Assembly (NCBI GenBank): GCA_963715575.1
Contig: OY970250.1
Location: forward strand, 744,001 to 808,000
Length of the DNA stretch: 64,000 nucleotides
Direction of reading: 5' to 3'
Origin: AC-32 sp963715575
Lineage (GTDB): Bacteria > Actinomycetota > Thermoleophilia > Gaiellales > Gaiellaceae
The position numbers and the translations under genes were made by a program. Of this stretch, positions 16,535 to 25,182 are shown piece by piece (position 1 is the stretch's first letter; the number at the start of each line of letters is the position of its first letter). Below the pieces are notes generated by a model. It made no database searches, was not told where the DNA came from, and saw nothing but the letters and a program-made list of their open reading frames with translations.

Positions 16535-18226
16535 GTGAAGCGCGGCCTGCTCGCGCTGCTGGTGCTCGTCCTGGCGGCGCCGATGGCGGCCTCCGCCGGA
16601 AGCCATGAGCACGGTCGCGCCTGGCGTGACAGCTACCTCGCTCCGTCACTGCAGCGCGCGGTCACGCAGACGCCGAACGCATCGGTGCCCGTGATCGTCC
16701 AGAGCCTCGACGGCTCCGGCCGCGCTCAGAGCACGCTCGGCAAGTACGGAAGCGCGAGCACGAAGCTCGGGATCGTCGACGCGGCAGCGGGCGAGATCGT
16801 CGCCGGAAACCTCCCGAAGCTCGCGGCGAACCCCGGGCTCGTGATCACGCCCGACCAGCCGGTCGTGCTCGACGCAAAGCCGGATCCGAAGCCCAAGGAC
16901 CCGAAGGGGAACCCGCACACCACCCCGGCGGGCTTCAGCTCCGGCGAGGACTGGCCCGCCGCGGTCGGTGTCGACCAGCTCTGGCCGGTCCTGGCAACCC
17001 TGCAGGGCACGCGCGCGAAGGGCCCGGACTCAACGACGCCTGCGATCGCCTTCGTCGACTCTGGAATCGACTCGAGCCGGCTCGACTTCAGCGGCCGGGT
17101 GCGCGCCCAGCTCGACATGACGTCGCTCGAGAACGATTCCCCCGGCGACGGCAACGGCCACGGGACGCTCGTCGCGGGCCTGGCCGCCGGGTCGGCGCCG
17201 CACCACGCGGGCGCTGCCCCGACCGCGGGGATCGTCTCGCTGGACGTGATGGACGACCAGGGCATGGCGCGCACGAGCGACGTGATCGCTGCCGCCCAGT
17301 GGATCCTCAGGAACCATCGCCAGTTCAACATTCGGGTCGCGAACTTCTCGCTCCACGCCGCGAGCCCGACCAGCTTCCGCTGGGACCCGCTGGACAAGGC
17401 CGTCGAGAAGCTCTGGTTCTCGGGCGTCGTCGTCGTGACCGCCTCCGGCAATCAGGCCCAGGGGGGCCAGCGGACGCCGATGGCCTACGCGCCCGCGAAC
17501 GACCCCTTCGTGCTCACGGTTGGAGCGCTCGACCTGCACAACTCGACCAATCCCGACCGCGCCGACCTGGCTCCGTGGTCGGCCTGGGGCTACACGCTCG
17601 ACGGCTTCGCCAAGCCCGAGCTGACCGCGCCCGGCCGTGCGATCGTCGGCCCGGTACCGGTCGGCTCGACGCTGGCCGCCGCGAAGCCGAAGCAGGTCAT
17701 CCAAACGCCCGAGGGCACCTACATGCAGCTTTCCGGCACGTCGCTCTCCGCGCCGATCGTCTCCGGCATCGCTGCCGACCTGCTGGCGCTCAGGCCGTCT
17801 CTCACCCCCGATCAGGTCAAGGGCGCGCTGATGCTCAGGGCACGCGCGCTGCGCAAGGTGCACTCGCTCGCCGGCGGGGTCGGTGAGGTGTACGCGTCGG
17901 CCGCCGCCGCGGTGCTGTCGCCCCCGAACCCGAACCGCGCGCTGGACGCCTTCCTAGTGGAAGACCCGGAGGGCGACGGGATGGTCTTCGACGACGTCTC
18001 CTGGCTCGACGCGGCCAAGGCCTCGCTCAGCTGGGACGCGGTCTCCTGGCTCGACGTGTCCTGGTCGGACGCGGCCTGGTCGCTGGTCTCCTGGTCGGAC
18101 GTCTCATGGAGCGACGTCTCCTGGAGCGACGTCTCATGGTCGGACGTCTCCTGGGCCGATGTTTCCTGGGACGACGTCTCGTGGGCGGATGTGGACAGCA
18201 CCGTCTACGAGGACGTCGGCCCGTGA
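16535..18226 (+). CDS. Secreted subtilisin-like (S8) serine peptidase with Trp/Asp repeat tail
   Basis: 563 residues from the GTG at 16535. A signal peptide (RGLLALLVLVLAAPMAASA) is followed by a prodomain-like region to about 130 and the peptidase domain with Asp175 (IAFVDSGIDS), His209 (GNGHGTLVAG), oxyanion Asn306 (TASGNQ) and Ser403 (SGTSLSAPIVSG). The last 75 residues are short repeats of the form V-S-W-x-D, encoded by 15-bp DNA repeats between about 18000 and 18190. The enzyme should be exported and cleave proteins outside the cell; the tail is probably a surface, glycan or metal-binding appendage. The upstream leader may regulate it. Confidence 0.92.
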   Translation: MKRGLLALLVLVLAAPMAASAGSHEHGRAWRDSYLAPSLQRAVTQTPNASVPVIVQSLDGSGRAQSTLGKYGSASTKLGIVDAAAGEIVAGNLPKLAANPGLVITPDQPVVLDAKPDPKPKDPKGNPHTTPAGFSSGEDWPAAVGVDQLWPVLATLQGTRAKGPDSTTPAIAFVDSGIDSSRLDFSGRVRAQLDMTSLENDSPGDGNGHGTLVAGLAAGSAPHHAGAAPTAGIVSLDVMDDQGMARTSDVIAAAQWILRNHRQFNIRVANFSLHAASPTSFRWDPLDKAVEKLWFSGVVVVTASGNQAQGGQRTPMAYAPANDPFVLTVGALDLHNSTNPDRADLAPWSAWGYTLDGFAKPELTAPGRAIVGPVPVGSTLAAAKPKQVIQTPEGTYMQLSGTSLSAPIVSGIAADLLALRPSLTPDQVKGALMLRARALRKVHSLAGGVGEVYASAAAAVLSPPNPNRALDAFLVEDPEGDGMVFDDVSWLDAAKASLSWDAVSWLDVSWSDAAWSLVSWSDVSWSDVSWSDVSWSDVSWADVSWDDVSWADVDSTVYEDVGP

Positions 18227-18234
18227 GCCGCCTG

Positions 18235-19266
18235 CTAGCTCAGGCGTTTCAGCAGTCCCAGCGCGCGCTGATCCCACGGCACGCGGTGGGTGACCCCGGC
18301 CGCCCGCGGACGGTCGCGGTTGGCGAGGTACCAGTCGTAGGTCTCGCAGAGCGCCTGCTCGTTGGAGAGCCGCGGCGCGAAGCCGAGCAGCTGCTGCGCC
18401 TTGGCCGTCTCGACATAGGAGTCTCGGTGCGCGGTCTTGTAGTGCCATTCAGCGAGCGGCGAGAGCCGCGCCAGCTCCAGCGCCCGTAGAGCGAGCTCGG
18501 CCGGTCGCACCGGCACCGGACGCAGGCGACTCCGCGAGCCGGCGTGCGCGATCAGGCCCTCGAGGTCGGAGCGAACGGTGCCGAACTCGGTCGCGCCGAT
18601 GTTGAAGGTCTCGCCGGCGACCGGTGCGCTTGCCGCGGACAGGGTCGCCTCGACCAGGTCCTCGACCGCGAGCAGCTGGTAGCGGTTGGAGCCGTCGCCG
18701 AGGATCGGGATGCGGCGGCCCTCGCGGATCCAGTCGAACAGGATCTCGAAGACGCCGAGCCGCTCCGGGCCGATGAAGGTCTTCGGGCGGAGGATCACGA
18801 CCTCGAGCCCGCGGCGGCCGACATCCTGGGCGACCTGCTCGGCCTCGATCTTCGACTCGCCGTAGTGGCCGACCCCGACGAGCGGGGAGGTCTCGTCGAT
18901 CGGATGGTGCTTGGGCACGCCGTAGACCGCGGTCGAGGAGATCAGCACCGCGCGGCGCACGCCGGCCTCGAGGGCGGCGGCCAGCACGACGGCGGCGCCC
19001 TCGACGTTCACGGAGCGGATCGACTCGCGCGAGGCCTGGATCGGCAGCGCGGCGGCTGCGTGGACGAGCACGTCGGCGCCATCGGCCAGGCGCGAGGCCG
19101 CGACGGGGTCGCGCACGTCGCCGCGCAGCTCCTCGACCGAGCGCTCGAGACCGGTGTCGTCGAGCGGCACGAGGTCGAGCGTCCGCACCTCGTGCCCGTC
19201 GGCCAGCAGCCGTCGTGCGAGGTGCAGCCCGAGGAAGCCGGCCCCGCCGGTGATCGCCCAGCGCAT
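18235..19266 (-). CDS. NAD-dependent epimerase/dehydratase (extended SDR)
   Basis: 343 residues. TGGAGFLGLHLA is the nucleotide-binding loop, SSTAVYG carries the catalytic Ser and YGESK the YxxxK pair. GDGSNRYQLLAVEDLVEA is the usual substrate-domain landmark. Relatives interconvert nucleotide sugars or reduce sterol- or flavonoid-like ketones, so the substrate is open. It converges on the S8 peptidase gene (8 bp between stops) and is divergent from the lytic transglycosylase gene, 42 bp away. Confidence 0.88.
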   Translation of the reverse strand: MRWAITGGAGFLGLHLARRLLADGHEVRTLDLVPLDDTGLERSVEELRGDVRDPVAASRLADGADVLVHAAAALPIQASRESIRSVNVEGAAVVLAAALEAGVRRAVLISSTAVYGVPKHHPIDETSPLVGVGHYGESKIEAEQVAQDVGRRGLEVVILRPKTFIGPERLGVFEILFDWIREGRRIPILGDGSNRYQLLAVEDLVEATLSAASAPVAGETFNIGATEFGTVRSDLEGLIAHAGSRSRLRPVPVRPAELALRALELARLSPLAEWHYKTAHRDSYVETAKAQQLLGFAPRLSNEQALCETYDWYLANRDRPRAAGVTHRVPWDQRALGLLKRLS

Positions 19267-19308
19267 CGGGGCAGGACTCTACGTGCGCGGCCCGAACCGG
19301 GTCCGCTC

Positions 19309-20208
19309 GTGGCCGGCAAACCCGTCGCCTTCGTGGCGGCCCTGCTGGCGGGGCTCACGCTGGCAGCGGCCGCGCACGCCGGGAACCCGCAGATCGCGGG
19401 GCTCCAGGTCGCCCTGCGCGCATACGGGCTCTACAACGGCCCGGTCGACGCGATCGCCGGGCCGAAGACGGTGCGCGCGACGAAGGCGTTCCAGCGGCGC
19501 GCCGGGCTCGTCGCCGACGGCCGCGCCGGGCCCGCGACGCGCCAGGCGCTCGGGCCGCTCGGCACGCCCGTCCTCGGCCGGCGGACGCTGAGGCGCGGCC
19601 TCTTCGGCTGGGACGTCTCGGTGCTCCAGTTCCTGCTCGCTCGCCGCGGCGAACTGGTGCCCGTCTACGGCTTCTTCGACCGCGCCACCGAGCGCGCGCT
19701 GCGCCGCTACCAGCGGGTGAAGCGGCTCGCTGCCGACGGCATCGCCGGGCCGGTCACGCTCTCGGCCCTCGGCCGCGGCAGCCCGGGGGTGCGGCCGGTC
19801 CGCCCCGCTCCCGCTCCGGCGCCGAGCGTGCGCACGATGCTGACCAACTGGGCGATCGCCTACCGGCTCGACCCGGCGCTCGTCCGCGCGCTCGCGTGGA
19901 TGGAGTCGGGCTTCCAGCCCGGGCTCGTCTCCTCGGCCGGCGCCCGCGGCGTGCTGCAGGTGCTGCCGAGCACGCGCTCGTATGTCCAGTCGGTGCTGAT
20001 CGGCCACAAGGTGCCGAACTCGACCTCGGGGAACATCCGCATCGGCGTTGCCTTCCTGCGCCAGCTTCTGCGCGAGTTCCACGGCAACCGGACGCTCGCG
20101 CTCGCGGCCTGGTACCAGGGGCCGTCCTCGGTGCGCAGGCACGGCCAGTTCAAAGGGACGCGGCTGTTCGTCCGCAACGTCCTAGCGCTGCTGAGCCGCC
20201 GCATCTAG
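19309..20208 (+). CDS. Secreted lytic transglycosylase with two peptidoglycan-binding domains
   Basis: 299 residues from the GTG at 19309. A signal peptide (about 1-25) precedes two PG_binding_1 repeats (about 28-76, IAGPKTVRATKAFQRRAG; about 88-135, RRYQRVKRLAADGIAGPVT), a Pro-rich linker and an SLT-type domain with catalytic Glu in ALAWMESGFQ and the following SSAGARGVLQVLPST. It should cleave the glycan strand of peptidoglycan in the wall, for turnover or assembly of large surface structures. The 3' end overlaps the convergent copCD gene by 27 bp. Confidence 0.92.
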   Translation: MAGKPVAFVAALLAGLTLAAAAHAGNPQIAGLQVALRAYGLYNGPVDAIAGPKTVRATKAFQRRAGLVADGRAGPATRQALGPLGTPVLGRRTLRRGLFGWDVSVLQFLLARRGELVPVYGFFDRATERALRRYQRVKRLAADGIAGPVTLSALGRGSPGVRPVRPAPAPAPSVRTMLTNWAIAYRLDPALVRALAWMESGFQPGLVSSAGARGVLQVLPSTRSYVQSVLIGHKVPNSTSGNIRIGVAFLRQLLREFHGNRTLALAAWYQGPSSVRRHGQFKGTRLFVRNVLALLSRRI

Positions 20209-21483
20209 TGGCTGCTTCAGCGGCTGCGGTGGAGGCTTGGAATCGACGAGCACGGCGGCCGCGAGCAGGATCGCCATCCCGACCGCGCTCTCGCCCATCA
20301 GGCTGCGCGGCAGGCCGGCGAAGAGCGGGGCGCCGCGCTCGAGCTTCGGCCGCACGAGGAAATGGTGCGCGGCGCCCCAGACCAGCGCGAGCGAGACCAG
20401 CCCGAGCTTCACCAGCAGCACGTGCCCGTAGCTCTCGGTCCAGAGATCGGACAGGTGCGGCAGCCGCAAGACGCTGAGGTAGGCGCCGGCGCCGAGCAGC
20501 ACGACGATCAGGACCGTTGCCAGGCGCGAGAAGCGCAGGAACGCCTGCCGCCGCAGGCCCGGCTCGAGCGGCCAGATCACGAACGCGAGCTGGACGAGCC
20601 CGCCGACCCAGAGCGCCGCCGCCGACAGGTGCAGCCAGTCTGCGAGCTCGGAGAGCGACGACGACCCTGCGTCCGCGGCCGAATGGCCCGAGAGCGAGAG
20701 GCCCGACGCGAACCCGAGCGCGACCGCAAACGCAGGCCAGAGCAGCCATTCGCGGTCGGTCAGCCAGGCGAGGAAGACGAGCGCCGCGACGAGCGCGTAG
20801 CCGAGCGTCATCGCCACGAAGGCGTACCCGAAGCGCGTCTTCGCAAAGGGCGAGAGGTCGCCGTAGAGGAAGTTGACGAAGGGGAGCTGCAATGCGTCCT
20901 CGGCCCGCAGCAGGAAGGCGAGGATCCCGACCTCGAGCGCGCCGATCACACCGACGCCGACCAGCTGGTAGAAGCGCCGCTGCCCGGCCTCGCCGAGCGG
21001 CCCGCGCACGACCAGCAGGCGGAAGCCGAGCCCGCCTGCGAGCAGCGCGAGCGCCAGAAAGTAGAGCCAGCGGACAAGATGCTCGCTCGTCGTCGGCCCA
21101 CCGGCACCGAAGGCCTCGGTCGCCGGCGGCGCGGGCATCCGGACGCCGAACGTGTAGACGCCGGAGACGACGTGGCTGTCCGCCGAGACGATGCGCCAGC
21201 GCACGGTGTAGCCGCCGCGCGGCAGGTGTGAGACCGGCACGTCGATCGTCCGCTTGTCTGCGCTCGAGAGCGTCGGGCCGGACAGCCGCCCGCCGTGCAT
21301 GTTGAAGACCTGGATCGCGTTCGGCAGGGCCTCGACGCTCTGGTCGAACTGCAACCGGACGAGCTTCGGCGAGCTCTCGACCCGCGTGCCGAAGGCGGGG
21401 ACGGTCTTCGTCAGCGTCGCGTGCGCCGAGGCGGCCGCGGGCAGCGTCAGCGCGAGCAGGGCGACGGCGAGGACCTTCCTCAC
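20182..21483 (-). CDS. CopC-CopD fusion copper-handling membrane protein
   Basis: 433 residues from the GTG at 21483. A signal peptide ends at ASA, so the mature protein begins HATLTKT, the copper-binding His1 of CopC. The CopC domain (about 22-120) also contains SADSHVVSGVYTF with another ligand His. It is followed by a multi-helix CopD domain (about 135-420) with HLSAAALWVGGLVQL. CopC binds extracytoplasmic copper and CopD is thought to move it through the membrane. The start overlaps the stop of the upstream membrane gene as GTGA. Confidence 0.9.
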   Translation of the reverse strand: MRKVLAVALLALTLPAAASAHATLTKTVPAFGTRVESSPKLVRLQFDQSVEALPNAIQVFNMHGGRLSGPTLSSADKRTIDVPVSHLPRGGYTVRWRIVSADSHVVSGVYTFGVRMPAPPATEAFGAGGPTTSEHLVRWLYFLALALLAGGLGFRLLVVRGPLGEAGQRRFYQLVGVGVIGALEVGILAFLLRAEDALQLPFVNFLYGDLSPFAKTRFGYAFVAMTLGYALVAALVFLAWLTDREWLLWPAFAVALGFASGLSLSGHSAADAGSSSLSELADWLHLSAAALWVGGLVQLAFVIWPLEPGLRRQAFLRFSRLATVLIVVLLGAGAYLSVLRLPHLSDLWTESYGHVLLVKLGLVSLALVWGAAHHFLVRPKLERGAPLFAGLPRSLMGESAVGMAILLAAAVLVDSKPPPQPLKQPLDAAAQQR

Positions 21484-22064
21484 CGGTGCGGCTCCCCGGC
21501 GAGCGGCGAGAGGTGCCCGAACACGGACGCCACGTCGCGGTCGGAGTAGAGCAGCACCGAGACGACGACCAGCGTCAGCGCCAGGCCCGCGCCCCAGATG
21601 CGCGCCCGCGGCCGGAAGGCCATCAGCAGCGGGAACAGCGCGCCGATCAGCGCAGTCCAGCCGAGCACGTGGTGCAGGAAGGCCGCGCGCGCGAAGTACC
21701 AGCCGTTCTGTTCGTGCACGAGCAGGGCGGCACCCGAGACCGCGAGTGCGAGCGGCAGGCACAGGCGCCACGCGCGGGCGTGCAGCTTCCCGCGCAAGAG
21801 GCCGAGCTCGGCGGCGCCGGCGAGCATCATCGTCTGGGCCCAGGCGCCGTGGGCGACCATGTGGATCGTCGAGTTGGTGAAGAAGACCATCACCGGCCAC
21901 ATCAGCACGCCCAGGCCGAAGAGCAGGCTGGGCCAGAGGTAGGCGCGCCAGGCCCGGCGGTTCCAGACCTCCTCGCCCACGATCGCCCGCGAGAGCAGGC
22001 AGAGCGCGAGCAGCAGGAAGCCGGTCGCGAACAGCCAGTGGACGTGCTCAGCGGGTGGTTGCAT
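21480..22064 (-). CDS. Multi-pass membrane protein, copper-linked (CtaG-like in character)
   Basis: 194 residues with about six hydrophobic helices. His residues lie at helix ends (HMVAHGAWAQTMM, HEQNGWYFARAAFLHHVLG), a pattern seen in cytochrome-oxidase assembly and copper membrane proteins, but I cannot assign a named family. It is coupled by a 4-bp overlap to the CopC-CopD gene, supporting a copper role. ATG start with a good ribosome-binding site (GGAAGGAGGA). A possible structured leader lies upstream. Confidence 0.7.
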   Translation of the reverse strand: MQPPAEHVHWLFATGFLLLALCLLSRAIVGEEVWNRRAWRAYLWPSLLFGLGVLMWPVMVFFTNSTIHMVAHGAWAQTMMLAGAAELGLLRGKLHARAWRLCLPLALAVSGAALLVHEQNGWYFARAAFLHHVLGWTALIGALFPLLMAFRPRARIWGAGLALTLVVVSVLLYSDRDVASVFGHLSPLAGEPHR

Positions 22065-22089
22065 CAGTCCTCCTTCCAGTGATGCTGTC

Positions 22090-22205
22090 TAGCTTCCGGG
22101 TCGGGAGCACCAAGCCAGGGGTCGCACTCGTCCGCGGCCAAGGCTGGTTGCCTTGGCAAGGCGAGGGTGGTTCCTGGGGCCGCGTGCTCGCGGGCCGGAA
22201 GCGGG
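22090..22205 (-). promoter_or_regulatory. Possible structured leader upstream of the copper-linked membrane genes
   Basis: The 162-bp gap 22065-22226 has no ORF of note. On the minus strand GCTTCCGG near 22197 can pair with CCGGAAGC near 22094, closing a loop of about 100 nt that contains the near-perfect palindrome GCCTTGCCAAGGC. The layout suggests a folded 5' leader or a regulator-binding region. No known riboswitch core was recognised. Confidence 0.3.
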
Positions 22206-22226
22206 CGTGTATCGCTGGGAGGAGCA

Positions 22227-22487
22227 CTAATCCTCGAGGTCCTCGATCAGGCCGGGCGCGATCAGCAAGGCGAACACGATCCCCACGCCGACGACGAGCA
22301 GCGGCGGCTCGACGAGCAGCCACCAGAAGCCCTCCCCGTGCGGGTGCAGCACGGTCAGCCGGTACGGCTGCAGGAAACCCCAGGCGACACCGCCGAGCAT
22401 CGTCAGCGGCCCCAGCACGGCGACGAGCCGGGCTCTGGCCGAGCGGGAACGGGCGAGTGCTCGCTCCGAGATGAGTTGTGTGCTCAT
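22227..22487 (-). CDS. Small two-helix membrane protein of unknown function
   Basis: 86 residues. A basic N terminus (to about 22) precedes two hydrophobic segments, LVAVLGPLTMLGGVAWGFL and LLVVGVGIVFALLIAPGLI, with His-Pro-His-Gly in the loop between them, and an acidic tail (EDLED). A strong ribosome-binding site (GGGGAGGT) precedes the ATG. It lies between the copper genes and a larger membrane protein on the same strand. No family is recognised; a cytochrome or copper-related subunit is only a guess. Confidence 0.6.
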   Translation of the reverse strand: MSTQLISERALARSRSARARLVAVLGPLTMLGGVAWGFLQPYRLTVLHPHGEGFWWLLVEPPLLVVGVGIVFALLIAPGLIEDLED

Positions 22488-22544
22488 TCCACCTCCCCAG
22501 GTCGGGACGACACGGTCCCGCGGGCTCTGGGCGTTGTCCGCGGG

Positions 22545-23204
22545 CTACGCGGGGAGGGGCGGCGGCCGGCTCTCGAAGGCGAGGCCGAAGAGCTCTCTTG
22601 GCGCCGGGGCGGCGGGCCGGGCGTGCGCGGCTCGCGGCGGCTCTGCCCGGCGCCCGACGCGGCCGGCACGGGCACACGTGTCCTGGGCGTAGCGCTCGTA
22701 CTCGCGCAGCCAGGAGGCGACCGCGCTCCAGGCGAGCGCGACGAGCACGGCGAGCACGGCGAAGACCGGCAGCGCCGAGCTGTGCAGCCAGGGCGCGAGC
22801 AGCGGCCAGCGGCCGGAGGCGGCCTGCTCGGCGTCGGTCTGCAGGAGGTAGAAGGTCGAGGTGGTGAGGAAGGCGAGCATCCAGAGCCGCGGCGAGAGGT
22901 CGAGCCGCAGGCGCGGCAGCGGGGCCGCGTCTTTGCCGACGGCGGCGAGCACGCGCCTTCCCGCGCGCGCGGCCGTGTGCGCCCGGACGAAGCGCCAGGC
23001 GAGCCGGGCGAGCAGCAGCGCCACGCCGAGCTTCACCGCGGCTAGCAGGAAGGGGTAGTACTCGGCGCCGGAGTAGCGCGAGCCGACGTGTCGGCCGACG
23101 TCGAGGCGATGCGTGAGGCTCCGACCCGTCAACTCCGCGATCAGCGCGAGCAACGCGAAGGCCAGTCCGGCCGAAAAGTGCTGGTGCCGCCGTGCGCGCT
23201 TCAT
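22545..23204 (-). CDS. Membrane protein of unknown function
   Basis: 219 residues with about four hydrophobic helices (near 10-27, 50-68, 108-122 and 145-165) and a long basic, Pro/Ala-rich C-terminal tail from about 180. No catalytic or binding motif was recognised. It is on the same strand as the copper-linked genes and begins 10 bp after the yjbQ-like gene ends, so it may belong to either group. ATG start. Confidence 0.6.
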   Translation of the reverse strand: MKRARRHQHFSAGLAFALLALIAELTGRSLTHRLDVGRHVGSRYSGAEYYPFLLAAVKLGVALLLARLAWRFVRAHTAARAGRRVLAAVGKDAAPLPRLRLDLSPRLWMLAFLTTSTFYLLQTDAEQAASGRWPLLAPWLHSSALPVFAVLAVLVALAWSAVASWLREYERYAQDTCARAGRVGRRAEPPRAAHARPAAPAPRELFGLAFESRPPPLPA

Positions 23205-23214
23205 GCGGCGAAGC

Positions 23215-23601
23215 TTAGCCCAGCAGCGTCAAATTCCAACGCGGCTGCGACGGGCGGTCGAAGCCGAGCAGCAGGATCCGCTGCCACTGGCCGAGACAGA
23301 GGTCGCCGCCGGCAAAGGGAATCTGCTCGCCCCGCGGGCCGAGCAGCATGCAGAGCAACCGCTCGCGCTCGCGCTCCTCCTGGGGCACGAGCCGGGTGAG
23401 CAGCTCCTCGAGGTCGGCGAAGAACCCGGATTCCCGCTCCTGCACGCGCACGAGCGCGACCTCCTCCAGCGGCGACACGTACGCGATCCCGCTGTCGCGG
23501 CCGGATGCGCTCAGCTCGTGGCGGATGTCGTTCGTGATGTCGAGCACCGTCAGCGACGGCAGCGCGGAAGCGATCGAATACGGGACCTCGACGCTCGTCA
23601 C
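23215..23601 (-). CDS. YjbQ/UPF0047 family protein lacking the usual active-site residues
   Basis: 128 residues. The C-terminal block LGQWQRILLLGFDRPSQPRW and the central MLLGPRGEQIPF align with UPF0047 (YjbQ), some members of which can make thiamine phosphate in a weak secondary activity. The HTSA segment and the His of the HxK block are replaced here (SPLEEVALV, RLLCMLLG), so it may not be catalytic. GTG start without a clear ribosome-binding site. It lies just downstream of ispH, with a 79-bp gap that holds nothing recognisable. Confidence 0.75.
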   Translation of the reverse strand: MTSVEVPYSIASALPSLTVLDITNDIRHELSASGRDSGIAYVSPLEEVALVRVQERESGFFADLEELLTRLVPQEERERERLLCMLLGPRGEQIPFAGGDLCLGQWQRILLLGFDRPSQPRWNLTLLG

Positions 23602-23680
23602 TTAGGAGCCTTGTATCGAGTGCACGCGGAGCTGTCGCTCCCCGGGGCCAGCGGCGTCTCCAAACCGAACGCGTCGCGTG

Positions 23681-24622
23681 TCATGCGGGAGAGGTGACCT
23701 CCCGCGGGAGGCGGAAGCTGACGTTCTCCCGGGCCACCTCGACCTCGCCGAGCTCGTCGAAGCCGAACGAGGCGAGCCCGCGCAAGACGAGCGCGACGAG
23801 CTCCTCGGGCGTCGACGCGCCGGCCGTCACACCGACCGTCTCGTGGCCGCCGAGCAGTTCGGGGTCGATCCCGCTCTCGCCGTCGATCAACATTGCCGCG
23901 GAGCCGTGGCGCTCGGCCACCTCGACCAGGCGGCGTGCGTTCGAGCTCGTCTCGGAGCCGATCACGAGGATCAGCGTGGCGCCGCGCTTGGCGAGCTCTT
24001 TGACCGCGTCCTGGCGGTTCTGGGTCGCGTAGCAGATGTCGTCCGCGGCCGGCCGCTTGAGGTCGCCGAAGCGCCCGGCCAGCGCGTCCACAGTCTCGGC
24101 GACGTCGTCGAGCGAGAGCGTCGTCTGCGTGATCACCGCGATCGGCTTGCCGCCGGCGTCGAGCTTGACGGCGTCCTCGGCCGACTCGACCACGACCGTC
24201 GCCTCGGGCCGCTCGCCGCGCGTGCCGATCACCTCGACGTGGTCGGCGTGGCCGACGAGCGCGACCAGGTGGCCGCTGTCGGCGTAGCGCCGCGCCTCGG
24301 CGTGCACCTTCGAGACGAGCGGGCAGACCGCGTCCACCACGCGCAGGCCCCGCGCCTCGCAGTTGGCCCGCACCGACGGCGCGACCCCATGGGCGGAGAG
24401 CACGCAGATCGCGCCGGCGGGGATCTCGTTCTCGTGGTCGACGAAGACCGCGCCGAGACCTTCAAGCCGCTTGACGACGTGGTCGTTGTGGACGATCTGG
24501 TGGCGGACGTAGACCGGCGCTCCGTGCTGCTCGAGCAGGATCTCGACGATCTCGATCGCGCGGTCGACCCCGGCGCAGAACGAGCGCGGCGCGGCGAGCA
24601 GGACCTGGCCTATCTCGACCAC
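23681..24622 (-). CDS. ispH: 4-hydroxy-3-methylbut-2-enyl diphosphate reductase (IspH)
   Basis: 313 residues. The three cluster-binding cysteines are visible in RSFCAGVDRAI, VDAVCPLVSKVH and DDICYATQNRQ, with conserved His in YVRHQIVHN and LSAHGVAPS. IspH catalyses the last step of the MEP pathway, giving IPP and DMAPP with a 4Fe-4S cluster. It is the last gene of the hopanoid operon, where it would raise isoprenoid supply for squalene. The GTG start overlaps hpnG by 13 bp. Confidence 0.95.
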   Translation of the reverse strand: MVEIGQVLLAAPRSFCAGVDRAIEIVEILLEQHGAPVYVRHQIVHNDHVVKRLEGLGAVFVDHENEIPAGAICVLSAHGVAPSVRANCEARGLRVVDAVCPLVSKVHAEARRYADSGHLVALVGHADHVEVIGTRGERPEATVVVESAEDAVKLDAGGKPIAVITQTTLSLDDVAETVDALAGRFGDLKRPAADDICYATQNRQDAVKELAKRGATLILVIGSETSSNARRLVEVAERHGSAAMLIDGESGIDPELLGGHETVGVTAGASTPEELVALVLRGLASFGFDELGEVEVARENVSFRLPREVTSPA

Positions 24623-25182
24623 CCCTTCGCCGCGTGGCCGAGCCGCCTGAGCGCGCGGCGGGCGTCGGAGACTGCGCGGACGAAGCCGCGCGGCGAGCGG
24701 GCGAACGCCTTGACGAGGCCGGGCCAGTCGTAGGCGCCGTCGGGCTTGACGCCGCCGACGATCCTGTCCAGCGGCCGCGACGGCGTGTCACTGACCGCGC
24801 GCAGCACGCCCTCCAGGCGGCCGCTGCGAGCGAGCGGCCCGCTCTCGAGGTCGGCCGCGTCGGCGCCCGTGCGCTCGTGCAGCCGCCGCCGCTCGGCCGG
24901 GTCGTCGACGATCGCGTCGGCGGCCAGGATCGTCACCGGCTCGGCGCCCGGAACGCCGAGCGGCCCGTCGTCCCAGAGCACCGTGCCCTCGACGTCGACC
25001 ACCTTCGTCGCGTCGACCACGGTGCCGGGAGCGAGGCCGTCCCGCAAAGCTCCCGCGAGCCCGAACGAGACCAGCGGCCCCTCGGGCAAGCCGTTTCGCG
25101 CGCCGAGCCCGACCAGGGCCGAGCGCACGCCCGCGCGGCGGGCGACGCGCAGCTCGGCGGCTGTCGCGCAGGCGAGGGTCAC
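24610..25182 (-). CDS. hpnG: Hopanoid-associated nucleoside phosphorylase/hydrolase HpnG
   Basis: About 190 residues from the GTG at 25182, which overlaps the hpnH stop as GTGA; ATG at 25197 is an alternative. It belongs to the purine nucleoside phosphorylase/MTA nucleosidase superfamily: LVSFGLAGALRDGL is the phosphate- or ribose-binding loop and DLESGPLA corresponds to the MExxA-type ribose-binding motif. HpnG removes adenine from adenosylhopane to give (phospho)ribosylhopane, the step after HpnH. Short length and position between hpnH and ispH fit this role. Confidence 0.85.
   Translation of the reverse strand: MTLACATAAELRVARRAGVRSALVGLGARNGLPEGPLVSFGLAGALRDGLAPGTVVDATKVVDVEGTVLWDDGPLGVPGAEPVTILAADAIVDDPAERRRLHERTGADAADLESGPLARSGRLEGVLRAVSDTPSRPLDRIVGGVKPDGAYDWPGLVKAFARSPRGFVRAVSDARRALRRLGHAAKGWSR

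Noticed and set aside
18000..18190. CRISPR-like array because of regular 15-bp repeats
   Set aside because: The repeats are in frame, lack spacers and encode the VSWxD tail of the S8 peptidase.
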